Positions 48,627-57,009 of a stretch of 64,000 nt of DNA are shown here, piece by piece. Source of the stretch: Candidimonas nitroreducens. GTDB taxonomy: Bacteria > Pseudomonadota > Gammaproteobacteria > Burkholderiales > Burkholderiaceae_B. Numbering within the stretch: the stretch's first letter is position 1; each line of letters begins with the position of its first letter. The DNA lies in contig NZ_NJIH01000007.1 in assembly GCF_002209565.1 (NCBI RefSeq), positions 62,001-126,000 of the forward strand. Reading direction: 5' to 3'. A program made the position numbers and the translations under genes. The notes under the pieces were generated by a model that saw only the letters and a list, made by a program, of their open reading frames with translations, was not told the DNA's origin and did not search any database.

Positions 48627-49781
48627 TCAATAGGCATGCGGCGCGTCACCCAGCGCGGCCTGCGTGACCTTGCCGCGCATCACCCGGTACACCCAGGCGG
48701 TGTACAGCGACACGATGGGCAGCAGCACACCCGTCACCAGCAACATGATCCACAGCGTCATGCGGCTGGACGAAGCATCCCAGACGGTCAGGCTGGCATT
48801 GGGCGTCAGCAGCGAGGGCATCAGGAACGGAAACATCGAGAAGCCGACGGTCAGCACGATGCCCGCCACGCTCAGCGCCGAGGAGATGAAGGCCAGCGCC
48901 GCGCTGCGCGCGGCCAGCAGCAGCGCGGCCAGCAGCGCGCCGCCCAGGCCCAGCGCCGGGGCTATCCACATGGCCGGCCAGCGCGCATAGTTGTGCATCC
49001 AGGCTCCGGCAACAACGGCCACGGTCTTGGACAGCGGATTCGACAACTGATCGGGGTCGATCGCGCTGGTGACGGTATAGCCCGGCAGGCCGTGCGCCAC
49101 CCACCAGCCGCCCAGCGCGAACAGCACCAGGCTGGCCAGCGCGAAGCAGATGCCTACGCTGCGGGCGCGGGCCGCCACGGCGGCATCGGTCTTCCACAGC
49201 AGCAGGGCGCTGCCGTGCATGGCCAGCATGCATACGCTCAGCAGCCCGCACAGCAGCGGAAACGGCGTGAACAGGCCGAAGAAATTGCCTTCGTACAGCG
49301 GGCGCATGGTCTGCGCGTCGAAGCCGAAAGGCACGCCGACGATCAGATTGCCCACCGCCACGCCGAACACCAGCGCGGCCACCAGGCCCGAGCCGCACAG
49401 CACCGCGTCCCAGGCCGAGCGCCAGCGCGGCGCCTCGAGCTTGCTGCGGTACTTGAAGCCCACCGGCCGCAGGATCAGGGCGATCAGCAGCAGCATCATG
49501 GCCAGGTAGAAGCCCGAGAAGGCCGAGGCGTAGACCAGCGGCCAGGCGGCGAACGCCGCACCGCCGCCGGTGATCAGCCACACCTGGTTGCCCTCCCAGA
49601 CCGGGCCCACCACATTGATGACCACGCGGCGCTCCATGTCGCTGCGCGCCACCAGCGGCAGCACCGTGGCCACGCCCAGATCGAAGCCGTCCATGACGGC
49701 GAAGCCCACCAGCAGCGCGCCCAGCAGCGCCCACCACACCACGCGCAGGGTCGAATAATCGAGCGGAATGAGTTGTTCCAT
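48627..49781 (-). CDS. cydB: Cytochrome bd ubiquinol oxidase subunit II
   Basis: Structural partner of CydA in the high-affinity bd oxidase of the inner membrane. The 384-residue protein has the typical start DYSTLRVVWWALLGALLVGFAVMDGFDLGV, then VVGPVWEGNQVWLITGGGAAFAAWP and the helix pairs of the family, ending with YTAWVYRVMRGKV. It follows cydA by 27 bases in the same direction and is followed by cydX after 121 bases. Confidence 0.97.
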   Translation of the reverse strand: MEQLIPLDYSTLRVVWWALLGALLVGFAVMDGFDLGVATVLPLVARSDMERRVVINVVGPVWEGNQVWLITGGGAAFAAWPLVYASAFSGFYLAMMLLLIALILRPVGFKYRSKLEAPRWRSAWDAVLCGSGLVAALVFGVAVGNLIVGVPFGFDAQTMRPLYEGNFFGLFTPFPLLCGLLSVCMLAMHGSALLLWKTDAAVAARARSVGICFALASLVLFALGGWWVAHGLPGYTVTSAIDPDQLSNPLSKTVAVVAGAWMHNYARWPAMWIAPALGLGGALLAALLLAARSAALAFISSALSVAGIVLTVGFSMFPFLMPSLLTPNASLTVWDASSSRMTLWIMLLVTGVLLPIVSLYTAWVYRVMRGKVTQAALGDAPHAY

Positions 49782-49808
49782 GATGACTCTCCTTTCCTGG
49801 CCGCGGCG

Positions 49809-51401
49809 CTATTCGGCAGCCTGGGGCCGGTGCACGTCGAAAGAGGTGCCGATCAAGGGCGGCTCGGGGTGCCGGGCGCCCGTCTCGCCTTCGGGGCCGC
49901 TGCGTATGGCGTGCAGCATCACCTTGGCGCCCACCACGGCCAGCACCGTGTACAGCACCAGGAATATGCCCAGGCTGGTGGCCAGGTCGGCCACCGACAG
50001 CCCGGACGCCGCATAGTAGGTGGGCAGCACACCCTCTATCACCCAGGGCTGGCGGCCGAATTCGGCGACGAACCAGCCGCACTCGATCGCGATCCAGGGC
50101 AGCGGCAGGCTCCACAGGGCGATCTTCAGGAAGCGCGGGTATTTGCGCAGGCGGCCCGTCGAGGCCAGCCAGAAGGCCGTGGCGAAGAACAAGATGAAAT
50201 AAAAGCCCAGGCCCACCATGACACGGAAGGTCCAGAACAAGGGCGCCACCTGCGGCACCGTGTCGGCCGCCGCGCGCGCGATGTCCTGCCCGGTGGCCTT
50301 GCTGATGTCGGATACGTAGCGCTTGAGCAGCAGGCCGTAGCCCAGGTCGCGCCAATTGGCGTCGAACACCTTGCGCGCCGCCTGGTCGGCGGGATCGGCG
50401 CGCACCTTCTGCAAGGCCTCGTAGGCGACGATGCCGTCGCGCACGCGGACTTCGGCACGCTTGACCAGCTCGTCTATGCCCAGCAGCGGCGTGGTCAGCG
50501 AGCGCGTGCCTATGATGCCCATGACGTACGGGATGCGGATGTCGAGGTAATTGCGCTGCTTGGCCTGGTCTGGGATGGCGAACAAATTGAAGCTAGCCGG
50601 CGCCGGCTCGGTGTGCCACATGGCCTCCATGGCCGCGATCTTCATCTTCTGGTGCTCGGTGGTCAGGTAGCCGCTTTCGTCGCCCAGCACCACCACCGAC
50701 AGGGCCGAAGCCAGGCCGAAACTGGCCGCGACCACCATCGAGCGCTTGGCCAGATCCACGTGCCGCCCGCGCAGTATGTACCAGGCGCTGATCCCCATGA
50801 TGAAGATGGCCCCCATGACGTAGCCGGCGCTGACGGTGTGCACGAATTTCGCCTGGGCCACCGGGTTGAAGATGACCGCACCGAAATCGGTCATTTCCAT
50901 GCGCATGGTGAGCGGATTGAAGACCGCGCCCACCGGGTTCTGCATCCAGCCATTGGCGATAAGTATCCACAGCGCCGACAGATTGGTGCCCAGGGCCACC
51001 AGCCAGGTCACGGCCAGGTGGCCGACCTTGGACAGGCGATCCCAGCCGAAGAAGAACAGGCCGACGAAGGTGGCTTCCAGGAAGAAGGCCATCAGGCCCT
51101 CGATGGCCAGCGGCGCGCCGAAGATGTCGCCCACATAGTGGCTGTAATAGGCCCAGTTCATGCCGAACTGGAATTCCATCACCACGCCCGTGGCCACGCC
51201 CAAGGCGAAGTTGATGCCGAACAGCGTGCCCCAGAACTGGGTCATGCGGCGCCATATGTCGCGCCCGCTCATGACGTAGACGCTTTCCATGATGGCCAGC
51301 AGGAACGACAGGCCCAGGGTCAGCGGTACGAACAGGAAGTGATACATGACCGTGGCCGCGAACTGGAAGCGCGACAGGTCGACGACGTCTAGATTTGGCA
51401 T
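49809..51401 (-). CDS. cydA: Cytochrome bd ubiquinol oxidase subunit I
   Basis: Haem-bearing subunit that oxidises ubiquinol and reduces oxygen. The 530-residue protein has the axial His21 (MYHFLFVPLTLG), His in AKFVHTVSAGYVMGA, a Met in WTFRVMVGLGF, and the quinol-site sequence WIAIECGWFVAEFGRQPW. The Q-loop is of the short class, without the E. coli insertion as far as can be seen. The ATG at 51401 is preceded by GGAG. It begins 19 bases after the gbsR stop, so both are probably on one transcript from the promoter near 52005. Confidence 0.97.
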   Translation of the reverse strand: MPNLDVVDLSRFQFAATVMYHFLFVPLTLGLSFLLAIMESVYVMSGRDIWRRMTQFWGTLFGINFALGVATGVVMEFQFGMNWAYYSHYVGDIFGAPLAIEGLMAFFLEATFVGLFFFGWDRLSKVGHLAVTWLVALGTNLSALWILIANGWMQNPVGAVFNPLTMRMEMTDFGAVIFNPVAQAKFVHTVSAGYVMGAIFIMGISAWYILRGRHVDLAKRSMVVAASFGLASALSVVVLGDESGYLTTEHQKMKIAAMEAMWHTEPAPASFNLFAIPDQAKQRNYLDIRIPYVMGIIGTRSLTTPLLGIDELVKRAEVRVRDGIVAYEALQKVRADPADQAARKVFDANWRDLGYGLLLKRYVSDISKATGQDIARAAADTVPQVAPLFWTFRVMVGLGFYFILFFATAFWLASTGRLRKYPRFLKIALWSLPLPWIAIECGWFVAEFGRQPWVIEGVLPTYYAASGLSVADLATSLGIFLVLYTVLAVVGAKVMLHAIRSGPEGETGARHPEPPLIGTSFDVHRPQAAE

Positions 51402-51420
51402 GGCGATGCTCCGGCGCGGC

Positions 51421-51960
51421 TCATTTGCGCAATTTCCCGGCGAAACCCAGGACCTTCTGGACTTTGCTGCCCAGGCGCATCAGGCTTTCGAGCGTCTCGG
51501 GCGGCAGGCGCTGCACCTCGTCGAACCAAGCCGTGCTCAGTTCGATGAGTTCCAGCATTTCGGTGATGCGCTGCTGGGCATAGGCCTCGTCGGCATTGGA
51601 CGGCTGCTCGAGCAGCAGGCCGCGCAGCAGCGTAAGAGTGGGGTCGATCTCGCGCTTGCGCTTTTCTTCGACCAGCACGCGGAAGATTTCCCAGACATCT
51701 TTGAGCGATTCGAAGTATTCACGCCGGTCGCCGATCTGGTGCACCATGTGCACCAGCCGCCAGGACTGCAGTTCGTGGATGCCGACGCTGACATTGGAGC
51801 GCGAGAAACCCAGGGTTTCCGAGATCTCGTCGGCATTGAGCGGGCGCGGCGACAGGAACACCAGCGCGTAGATCTGGCCGACCGTGCGGTTCACGCCCCA
51901 GCGGCTGCCCATTTCTCCGAAATGCAGGACAAAGCGTTCGGCTTGAGGTCCGAGTATCAT
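51421..51960 (-). CDS. GbsR/MarR-type transcription regulator of the cyd locus
   Basis: A 179-residue winged-helix protein with GVNRTVGQIYALVFLSPRPL, NADEISETLGFSRSNVSVGIHELQSWRLV (the DNA-binding helices) and HQIGDRREYFESLKDVWEIF, matching the GbsR branch of the MarR superfamily. Such genes often precede cydAB in Betaproteobacteria. The ATG at 51960 matches the family; longer reading upstream runs into the operator. A perfect dyad overlapping the -10 region lies just upstream, so autorepression together with control of cydABXDC is likely. The signal it senses is unknown. Confidence 0.88.
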   Translation of the reverse strand: MILGPQAERFVLHFGEMGSRWGVNRTVGQIYALVFLSPRPLNADEISETLGFSRSNVSVGIHELQSWRLVHMVHQIGDRREYFESLKDVWEIFRVLVEEKRKREIDPTLTLLRGLLLEQPSNADEAYAQQRITEMLELIELSTAWFDEVQRLPPETLESLMRLGSKVQKVLGFAGKLRK

Positions 51961-51978
51961 TTTTCTAATTTCGGTAAT

Positions 51979-52030
51979 TTCTGAAATCACAATAATTTCA
52001 GAATATACTCCAGGGCATAGCCGGCCGCAA
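51979..52030 (-). promoter_or_regulatory. Promoter and dyad operator of gbsR-cydABXDC
   Basis: On the minus strand TTGCGG (52025-52030) and TATATT (52002-52007) are spaced by 17 bases, a plausible sigma-70 promoter. Immediately downstream and overlapping the -10 by two bases is the dyad TTCTGAAAT (51979-51987)/ATTTCAGAA (51995-52003), with perfect 9-base arms and a 7-base spacer. Further AATTTC half-sites continue toward the gene. A repressor bound here would block RNA polymerase. Confidence 0.65.
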
Positions 52031-52111
52031 GCGCGGCCCGGTGCAAGACGGGGAAACGGCGCCACACCGTGGCGCCATGCCTGCGAGCGCCGCTACGTTT
52101 AAAATCCATCC

Positions 52112-53095
52112 ATGAACGACATACAGGCTCCGGCCGACATCCTCGCCTCGGCGCACCGTACGCTGGGCATCGAAATCGCGGCGCTGCAGGCGCTCGACCA
52201 GCGCCTCGACGGCGACTTCGGCCGCGCCGTGACGCTGATCATGCAATGCGCCGGCCGCGTGGTGGTCACAGGGCTGGGCAAATCGGGCCATATCGCCCGC
52301 AAGATCGCCGCCACGCTGGCTTCCACCGGCACTCCGGCCCTGTTCATGCACGGCGCCGAAGCCGTGCACGGCGACCTGGGCATGCTCACCGCGCAAGACC
52401 TGGTGCTGGCGCTGTCGCACTCGGGGGCGGGGCAGGAACTGCTGACCATACTTTCGGTGGCCAAGCGCATGGGTGTGCCCATCATCGCCATGACCGGCAA
52501 CCCGCAATCGGAGCTGGCGCGCAACGCCGATCTGCACCTGAACACCCACGTCACGCAAGAGGCCTGCCCGCTGAACCTGGCGCCCACGGCCAGCACCACG
52601 GCCATGCTGGCCCTGGGCGATGCCGTCGCGGTGGCATGCCTGGAGGCGCGCGGCTTCAGCGCCGAAGACTTCGCGCTGTCGCATCCGGGCGGCACCCTGG
52701 GCCGGCGCCTGCTTACCCGGGTGCGCGACATCATGCGCCAGGGCGCGGCGCTGCCCGTGGTGGCGGCCGGCACCTCGATCACCGACGCCCTCACGGAAAT
52801 GTCCGCCAAGGGCATGGGCATGGCCATAGTCGTCGACGCGCAGCGCCACCCGGTGGGCATATTCACCGATGGCGACCTGCGCCGGCTGATCGAGCGCCAC
52901 GGCGACATCCGGCCCCTGACGGTGGAAAACGGCATGAGTGCGCACCCGCGCAGCGTGGGGCCGGCCACCCTGGCCATCGAAGCGGCCACGCTGATGGACG
53001 CCGGGCGCCTGAACCAAATGCTCGTAATCGACCGCGACGGGCTATTATTGGGTGCCCTGCACATGCACGACCTGCTCGCCGCCAAGGTCATCTAG
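52112..53095 (+). CDS. kdsD: D-arabinose 5-phosphate isomerase
   Basis: Converts ribulose 5-phosphate to arabinose 5-phosphate, the first step toward KDO. The 327-residue protein has an N-terminal SIS domain (VVVTGLGKSGHIARKIAATL, SHSGAGQELLTIL, ALGDAVAVACLEARGF, HPGGTLGRRLL) and two CBS domains from about residue 205 (VVVDAQRHPVGIFTDGDLRR). It starts the rightward kdsD-kdsC-lptC-lptA-lptB cluster and is divergent from gbsR, with 151 bases between. Confidence 0.96.
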   Translation: MNDIQAPADILASAHRTLGIEIAALQALDQRLDGDFGRAVTLIMQCAGRVVVTGLGKSGHIARKIAATLASTGTPALFMHGAEAVHGDLGMLTAQDLVLALSHSGAGQELLTILSVAKRMGVPIIAMTGNPQSELARNADLHLNTHVTQEACPLNLAPTASTTAMLALGDAVAVACLEARGFSAEDFALSHPGGTLGRRLLTRVRDIMRQGAALPVVAAGTSITDALTEMSAKGMGMAIVVDAQRHPVGIFTDGDLRRLIERHGDIRPLTVENGMSAHPRSVGPATLAIEAATLMDAGRLNQMLVIDRDGLLLGALHMHDLLAAKVI

Positions 53096-53106
53096 ATCCA
53101 CCAGCC

Positions 53107-53709
53107 ATGAACATGCCCAACGTCCCCCACCCCGCCGAAGCCCTGGTACTGGCCAAAGTCGCGCCGGCCGTCATCGAGCGCGCGCGCCACATCCGCCTGA
53201 TGGCCTTCGACGTCGACGGCGTGCTGACCGACGGCCGCCTCTGGTACGGCGAGCAGGGCGAAGCCCTGAAGTGCTTTCACGTGCTCGACGGCCACGGCCT
53301 GTCGCTGCTGCGTGAAAGCGGCGTATACATTGCCCTGATCACCGGCCGGCGCGGCCCCATACTGCCGCGCCGCGCGGCCGAGCTGGGCATCGCCACCGTG
53401 CTGCAGGGCGAACGCGACAAGGCCGCGGCGCTGGCGCGCCTGGCCCAGGAACAAGGCTGCCCCATGGAGCAGGTCGGCTTCATGGGCGACGACATCATCG
53501 ACCTTGCCGCCATGCAGCGCGCCGGCCTGGCCGTCAGCGTGCCGCAGGCGCCCAGCTACGTGGCCCAGGCCGCGCACTGGGTGACCACGCGCGACGGCGG
53601 CGCGGGCGCGGTGCGCGAGTGCTGCGACCTGATCCTGGCCGCGCAGGGGCGCCTGCGCACTTTTCTCGGCGCACGCCCCGCCAGCGTGGCCGGCGCCGCG
53701 GTGCAATAG
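53107..53709 (+). CDS. kdsC: KDO 8-phosphate phosphatase
   Basis: HAD-family phosphatase producing free KDO. The 200-residue protein carries the nucleophile motif AFDVDGVLTDG (Asp35 and Asp37), YIALITGRRGPILPRRAAEL and the acidic motif VGFMGDDIIDLAAM. Members of this family form tetramers. The ATG at 53107 follows the kdsD stop by 11 bases. Its C-terminus (about 20 residues, GARPASVAGAAVQ) extends a little beyond the compact E. coli form. Confidence 0.95.
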   Translation: MNMPNVPHPAEALVLAKVAPAVIERARHIRLMAFDVDGVLTDGRLWYGEQGEALKCFHVLDGHGLSLLRESGVYIALITGRRGPILPRRAAELGIATVLQGERDKAAALARLAQEQGCPMEQVGFMGDDIIDLAAMQRAGLAVSVPQAPSYVAQAAHWVTTRDGGAGAVRECCDLILAAQGRLRTFLGARPASVAGAAVQ

Positions 53710-53715
53710 GCGGCC

Positions 53716-54333
53716 ATGAAAGACCGCATTCCCGCCGTCATCGCCGTAGCCCTGCTGGTGGCTCTTGTACTGGGCACGTGGTGGGCGGCCGACTATGCGC
53801 AGCGATCCATACCCATAGATCCGCCGCGGCGCATCAGCCACGACCCGGATTCCTGGGCCGATCAGTTCATCATGGTGCGCACCGACCCAGCGGGCATCGC
53901 CATCAACCGCCTCGAGGGCGTGCACATGGATCACTACCCGGACGACGATTCCTACAAGGTCACCACCGCCCGGGCCATCGGCCAACAGCCCGGCTCGCCC
54001 ATCACCGTCGGCACCTCCAAGATCGCCATCATGGACAAAGACGGTTCGCGCATCGTCATGCAGGGCGACGCCCATCTGCACCGGCTGCCCGACCAGGATC
54101 ACGCGCCGCTCGACGTAACCAGCCAGAAGCTCACCCTGCTGCCCGACAAAGACGTGGCCTACACCGACCTGCCGGCGCTGGTGGTGAACGGCAATTCCAC
54201 CATGAACGGCAAGGGCATGCGTTACGATAACAAGACTCGCGTCCTGCAGGTATTTTCGTCCACCGACGTCAAGATTTCGGCCCAGGACGTGCAGAATCAA
54301 CAGCAATCCAACGCCAAAAAGAAAAAACCATGA
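53716..54333 (+). CDS. lptC: LPS export protein LptC
   Basis: Bitopic inner-membrane protein that hands LPS from LptB2FG to LptA. The 205-residue product has one N-terminal helix ([20 protein letters not shown]) and a beta-jellyroll periplasmic domain with [20 protein letters not shown] near the C-terminal end. The Lys-rich tail (NAKKKKP) overlaps the start of lptA by four bases (ATGA), showing coupling. Confidence 0.92.
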   Translation: MKDRIPAVIAVALLVALVLGTWWAADYAQRSIPIDPPRRISHDPDSWADQFIMVRTDPAGIAINRLEGVHMDHYPDDDSYKVTTARAIGQQPGSPITVGTSKIAIMDKDGSRIVMQGDAHLHRLPDQDHAPLDVTSQKLTLLPDKDVAYTDLPALVVNGNSTMNGKGMRYDNKTRVLQVFSSTDVKISAQDVQNQQQSNAKKKKP

Positions 54334-55076
54334 ATCTCGAATCCTGCACCACGCTCGCCCTGCATACGGCGGCCGCGATGCTGTTGGGCGCGGCCCTGGC
54401 CTGCGCCCCTGCCCTTGCCGCGCCTGCCGGCAGCGGCACCCGGCCGGCCCCGGCAAGCACCGGCGCCGGCAAACACGCTACGCCGGCACAGCCCGCCGCG
54501 GCCGGCTCGCAAGCCGGCTCCCGAGGCGCCTCGCAGTCGGGCAAGAAACCGGCCGAGCAGCCCGACACGGTAGTGCTGTCCGATACCCTGAACTACAACG
54601 ACGCCAAGAAAGAAAGCGTGTTCACCGGCAGCGTCGTGATGACGCGCGGTCTCATGACCTTGCGCGCCGACAAGCTCGCCCTGCACCAGGACGCAGAAGG
54701 GTTCCAGTACGGCACCGCCACCGTGGGCCCGGGCAAGCTGGTGTTCGTGCGCCAGGAAAACCCCGAGAAATTCGAAGTCATAGAGGCCCGCGGCCTGCGC
54801 GCCGAATACGACGGCAAGACCGAGGAATTCGAGATGATAGGCAAGGCCGTCGTCACGCGCTTCATCTGTGGCAAGCCGTTCGACACGATCAGCGGCGAAC
54901 GGGTCAAATACAACCAGAAGACCGACATCTACCAAGCCTACGGCGGCCCGAATTCCGCGGCCGCGGGCGGACGCGTGCGCTCGGTCGCGCAGCCTGGCGC
55001 CAAGGCCGACGCCGCCGTGGCGGAATGCAGCAAGAAATCCGCGCAGGGCACCGGGCGCGCCACCGGGAAACAATAA
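54330..55076 (+). CDS. lptA: LPS periplasmic bridge protein LptA
   Basis: Periplasmic OstA-domain protein forming the LPS bridge between membranes. The 248-residue precursor has a signal peptide ending near ALAAPAG and an Ala/Gly/Ser-rich linker to about residue 75. The OstA core then follows: [40 protein letters not shown], and [20 protein letters not shown]-terminal extension rich in Lys and Ala includes one Cys ([10 protein letters not shown]). It lies between lptC (overlapping) and lptB (gap of five bases). Confidence 0.93.
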   Translation: MNLESCTTLALHTAAAMLLGAALACAPALAAPAGSGTRPAPASTGAGKHATPAQPAAAGSQAGSRGASQSGKKPAEQPDTVVLSDTLNYNDAKKESVFTGSVVMTRGLMTLRADKLALHQDAEGFQYGTATVGPGKLVFVRQENPEKFEVIEARGLRAEYDGKTEEFEMIGKAVVTRFICGKPFDTISGERVKYNQKTDIYQAYGGPNSAAAGGRVRSVAQPGAKADAAVAECSKKSAQGTGRATGKQ

Positions 55077-55081
55077 GCTTC

Positions 55082-55867
55082 ATGTCATCGCCCCCCAACG
55101 CCGCAACTCCGCCCAACAGCCCCCCGCTGCGCACCCTGCGCGCCACCGGCCTGCGCAAGACCTACGGCAAGCGCACCGTGGTGCAGGACGTCTCGCTTTC
55201 GGTCGACAGCGGTGAAGTCGTCGGCCTGCTCGGGCCCAACGGCGCCGGCAAGACCACCAGCTTCTACATGATCGTGGGCATCGTGCCCGCCGACGCCGGC
55301 CGCATCGAGATCGACGGTACGCCGATCACCGGCCTGCCCATGCACCGCCGCGCCCGCATGGGCCTGTCCTATCTGCCGCAGGACGCCTCGGTGTTCCGGC
55401 GCCTGACCGTCGAAGAAAACATCCGCGCCGTGCTCGAGCTGCAGCTCGACGACTACGGACGGCCGATCTCGTCGGCGCGCATCGGCGAGAATCTCGAATC
55501 GCTCATCGACGAACTGCAGATCTCGCACATCCGCAACAACACGGCGATCTCGCTGTCGGGCGGGGAGCGGCGCCGGGTGGAAATCGCGCGGGCGCTGGCC
55601 ACGCACCCGCGCTTCATCCTGCTGGACGAGCCCTTCGCCGGCGTGGATCCGATCGCCGTCATAGAAATCCAGCGCATCGTGCATTTCCTGAAAAGCCGCA
55701 ACATCGGCGTGCTGATCACCGACCACAACGTGCGCGAAACCCTGGGCATCTGCGACCGCGCCTACATCATCAGCGAAGGCAAGGTGCTCACCAAGGGGCA
55801 CCCCAGCGAAATCATCGACAACGAAGCCGTGCGCAAGGTGTACCTCGGCAAGAATTTCAAGATGTAG
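55082..55867 (+). CDS. lptB: LPS export ABC transporter ATPase LptB
   Basis: Cytoplasmic ATPase driving LPS extraction with LptF and LptG, which are encoded elsewhere. The 261-residue protein has Walker [19 protein letters not shown] (51-59), the Q loop [17 protein letters not shown], signature [17 protein letters not shown], Walker [14 protein letters not shown] and [18 protein letters not shown]. About 20 residues precede the usual family start, rich in Pro and Asn. The gene is followed directly by hpf; the rpoN gene often found here is absent. Confidence 0.96.
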   Translation: MSSPPNAATPPNSPPLRTLRATGLRKTYGKRTVVQDVSLSVDSGEVVGLLGPNGAGKTTSFYMIVGIVPADAGRIEIDGTPITGLPMHRRARMGLSYLPQDASVFRRLTVEENIRAVLELQLDDYGRPISSARIGENLESLIDELQISHIRNNTAISLSGGERRRVEIARALATHPRFILLDEPFAGVDPIAVIEIQRIVHFLKSRNIGVLITDHNVRETLGICDRAYIISEGKVLTKGHPSEIIDNEAVRKVYLGKNFKM

Positions 55868-55914
55868 CAGCACCCCGCCCATCGTCCTTCGAGGGCTCCC
55901 TCATCGTTTTCCCC

Positions 55915-55957
55915 AAGCCCCTGTACCGGCCCCTGCCGCGGCCGCCGCAGGGGGCTT
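55915..55957 (+). terminator. Probable terminator after the kds-lpt cluster
   Basis: AAGCCCCTG (55915-55923) pairs with CAGGGGGCTT (55948-55957), with a GC-rich loop that itself can fold, followed by GATTTAGTTT. It lies 48 bases after the lptB stop and upstream of hpf. A possible hpf promoter (TTGATT then TACACT, 16 bases apart) overlaps its right edge. Confidence 0.5.
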
Positions 55958-56074
55958 GATTTAGTTTGCACAAGCTATACACTGGACTGGTCATAACCAC
56001 CGGCAAGGAGGCCGTACATCCGATACATCCGCGCCTAGCGCGCAACTGTGTGATTTTTTCTAGGAGAGCACAAT

Positions 56075-56401
56075 ATGAACCTGAGCATCAGTGGTCGTCA
56101 TCTCGAAGTCACTCCCGCCATACGCGAGTACGTCTTGAACAAGATGGCGAGAGTTTCTCGACACTTTGATCATGTCATCGACACCCAGGTCATGCTCTCG
56201 GTAGAGCGCTTGAAGCATACCGCCGAAGTTACGATGCGGCTGCGCGGCAAAGACATCCACTGCGCCGCCGACGACGACAATCTCTACGCCGCCATCGATC
56301 TCCTGGCCGACAAAATCGACCGCCAGGTCATCAAGTACAAAGACAAGGCCCAGGATCATGCCCACGACCCTGTCAAGCGGCTGGAAGCGTCCGCCGGCTA
56401 A
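56075..56401 (+). CDS. hpf: Ribosome hibernation promoting factor, short form
   Basis: HPF binds the decoding centre of the 30S subunit and promotes ribosome dimerisation in stationary phase. The 108-residue protein MNLSISGRHLEVTPAIREYV has the typical beta-alpha-beta-beta-beta-alpha fold residues (HFDHVIDTQVMLSVERLKHTAEVTM, DDDNLYAAIDLLADKIDRQVIKYK). The length fits short HPF, without the C-terminal dimerisation domain of long HPF. The ATG is preceded by AGGAGA. The gene is followed by a hairpin and then ptsN. Confidence 0.95.
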   Translation: MNLSISGRHLEVTPAIREYVLNKMARVSRHFDHVIDTQVMLSVERLKHTAEVTMRLRGKDIHCAADDDNLYAAIDLLADKIDRQVIKYKDKAQDHAHDPVKRLEASAG

Positions 56402-56432
56402 GCTTTCATAAATAGCGCCAAACTCCGTGATT

Positions 56433-56450
56433 GCGGGCCATCCGGCCCGC
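56433..56450 (+). terminator. Hairpin between hpf and ptsN
   Basis: GCGGGCC/GGCCCGC forms a 7-base stem with an ATCC loop, followed by AAAGTCTTTCGTTCTT. The T-rich tail is imperfect, so it may only attenuate read-through into ptsN. Confidence 0.5.
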
Positions 56451-56510
56451 AAAGTCTTTCGTTCTTCTCCCAGCCAGAAACCATAGTCATAAGCCCATAT
56501 AATGGGCCGT

Positions 56511-56984
56511 ATGAACCTATTGTCCCGCATCCTGCCACCGCAAAACGTGGTGCTCGATCTGCCCGCCACCAGCAAGAAAAGGGCTTTCGAGCAAGCCGGC
56601 CTGCTCTTCGAAAACAACCAGGGCATAGCCCGTACTTCGGTGTTCCATAGCCTGATCGCCCGCGAAAGGCTGGGCTCGACCGCACTGGGCCATCATATTG
56701 CGGTGCCGCACGGCCGTATCAAGGGCCTGAAAGAACCCTGCGCCGCCTTCATCAGGCTGGCCGATCCGGTACGCTTCGACGCCAGCGACGGCCGCATGGC
56801 CAGCCTGCTGTTTTTCGTGCTGGTGCCCGAAACCGCCACGCAGCTGCACCTGGACTTGCTGGCCGAAATCGCCCGGCTCGTGTCCAGCCCTGCTCTGCGC
56901 CAGACGCTGGCCACGGAAACCGATGTCGCCGCCATCCACGCCCTGCTTTCCACCGACCCGCCCACGGGCGGCGCGCCGGCCTGA
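56511..56984 (+). CDS. ptsN: PTS-Ntr EIIA component PtsN
   Basis: EIIA-type phosphoacceptor of the nitrogen-related PTS, a regulatory rather than transport branch. The 157-residue protein starts MNLLSRILPPQNVVLDLPAT and carries SKKRAFEQAGLLF, GHHIAVPHGRIKGL with the phosphorylated His, and LLFFVLVPETATQLHLDLLAE. I prefer the ATG at 56511 over one at 56502: the family begins MN-L, and a perfect TATAAT (56498-56503) overlaps the earlier ATG. Neither start has a Shine-Dalgarno sequence, so the message may be leaderless. It is followed by hprK and rapZ. Confidence 0.92.
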   Translation: MNLLSRILPPQNVVLDLPATSKKRAFEQAGLLFENNQGIARTSVFHSLIARERLGSTALGHHIAVPHGRIKGLKEPCAAFIRLADPVRFDASDGRMASLLFFVLVPETATQLHLDLLAEIARLVSSPALRQTLATETDVAAIHALLSTDPPTGGAPA

Positions 56985-57009
56985 CGCCCCGAACCGGCCC
57001 CGATATCAA

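Noticed and set aside
55956-55983. A firm sigma-70 or sigma-54 promoter for hpf
   Set aside because: TTGATT and TACACT are 16 bases apart but both are weak, and no GG/GC pair with -24/-12 spacing exists; left as a remark only.
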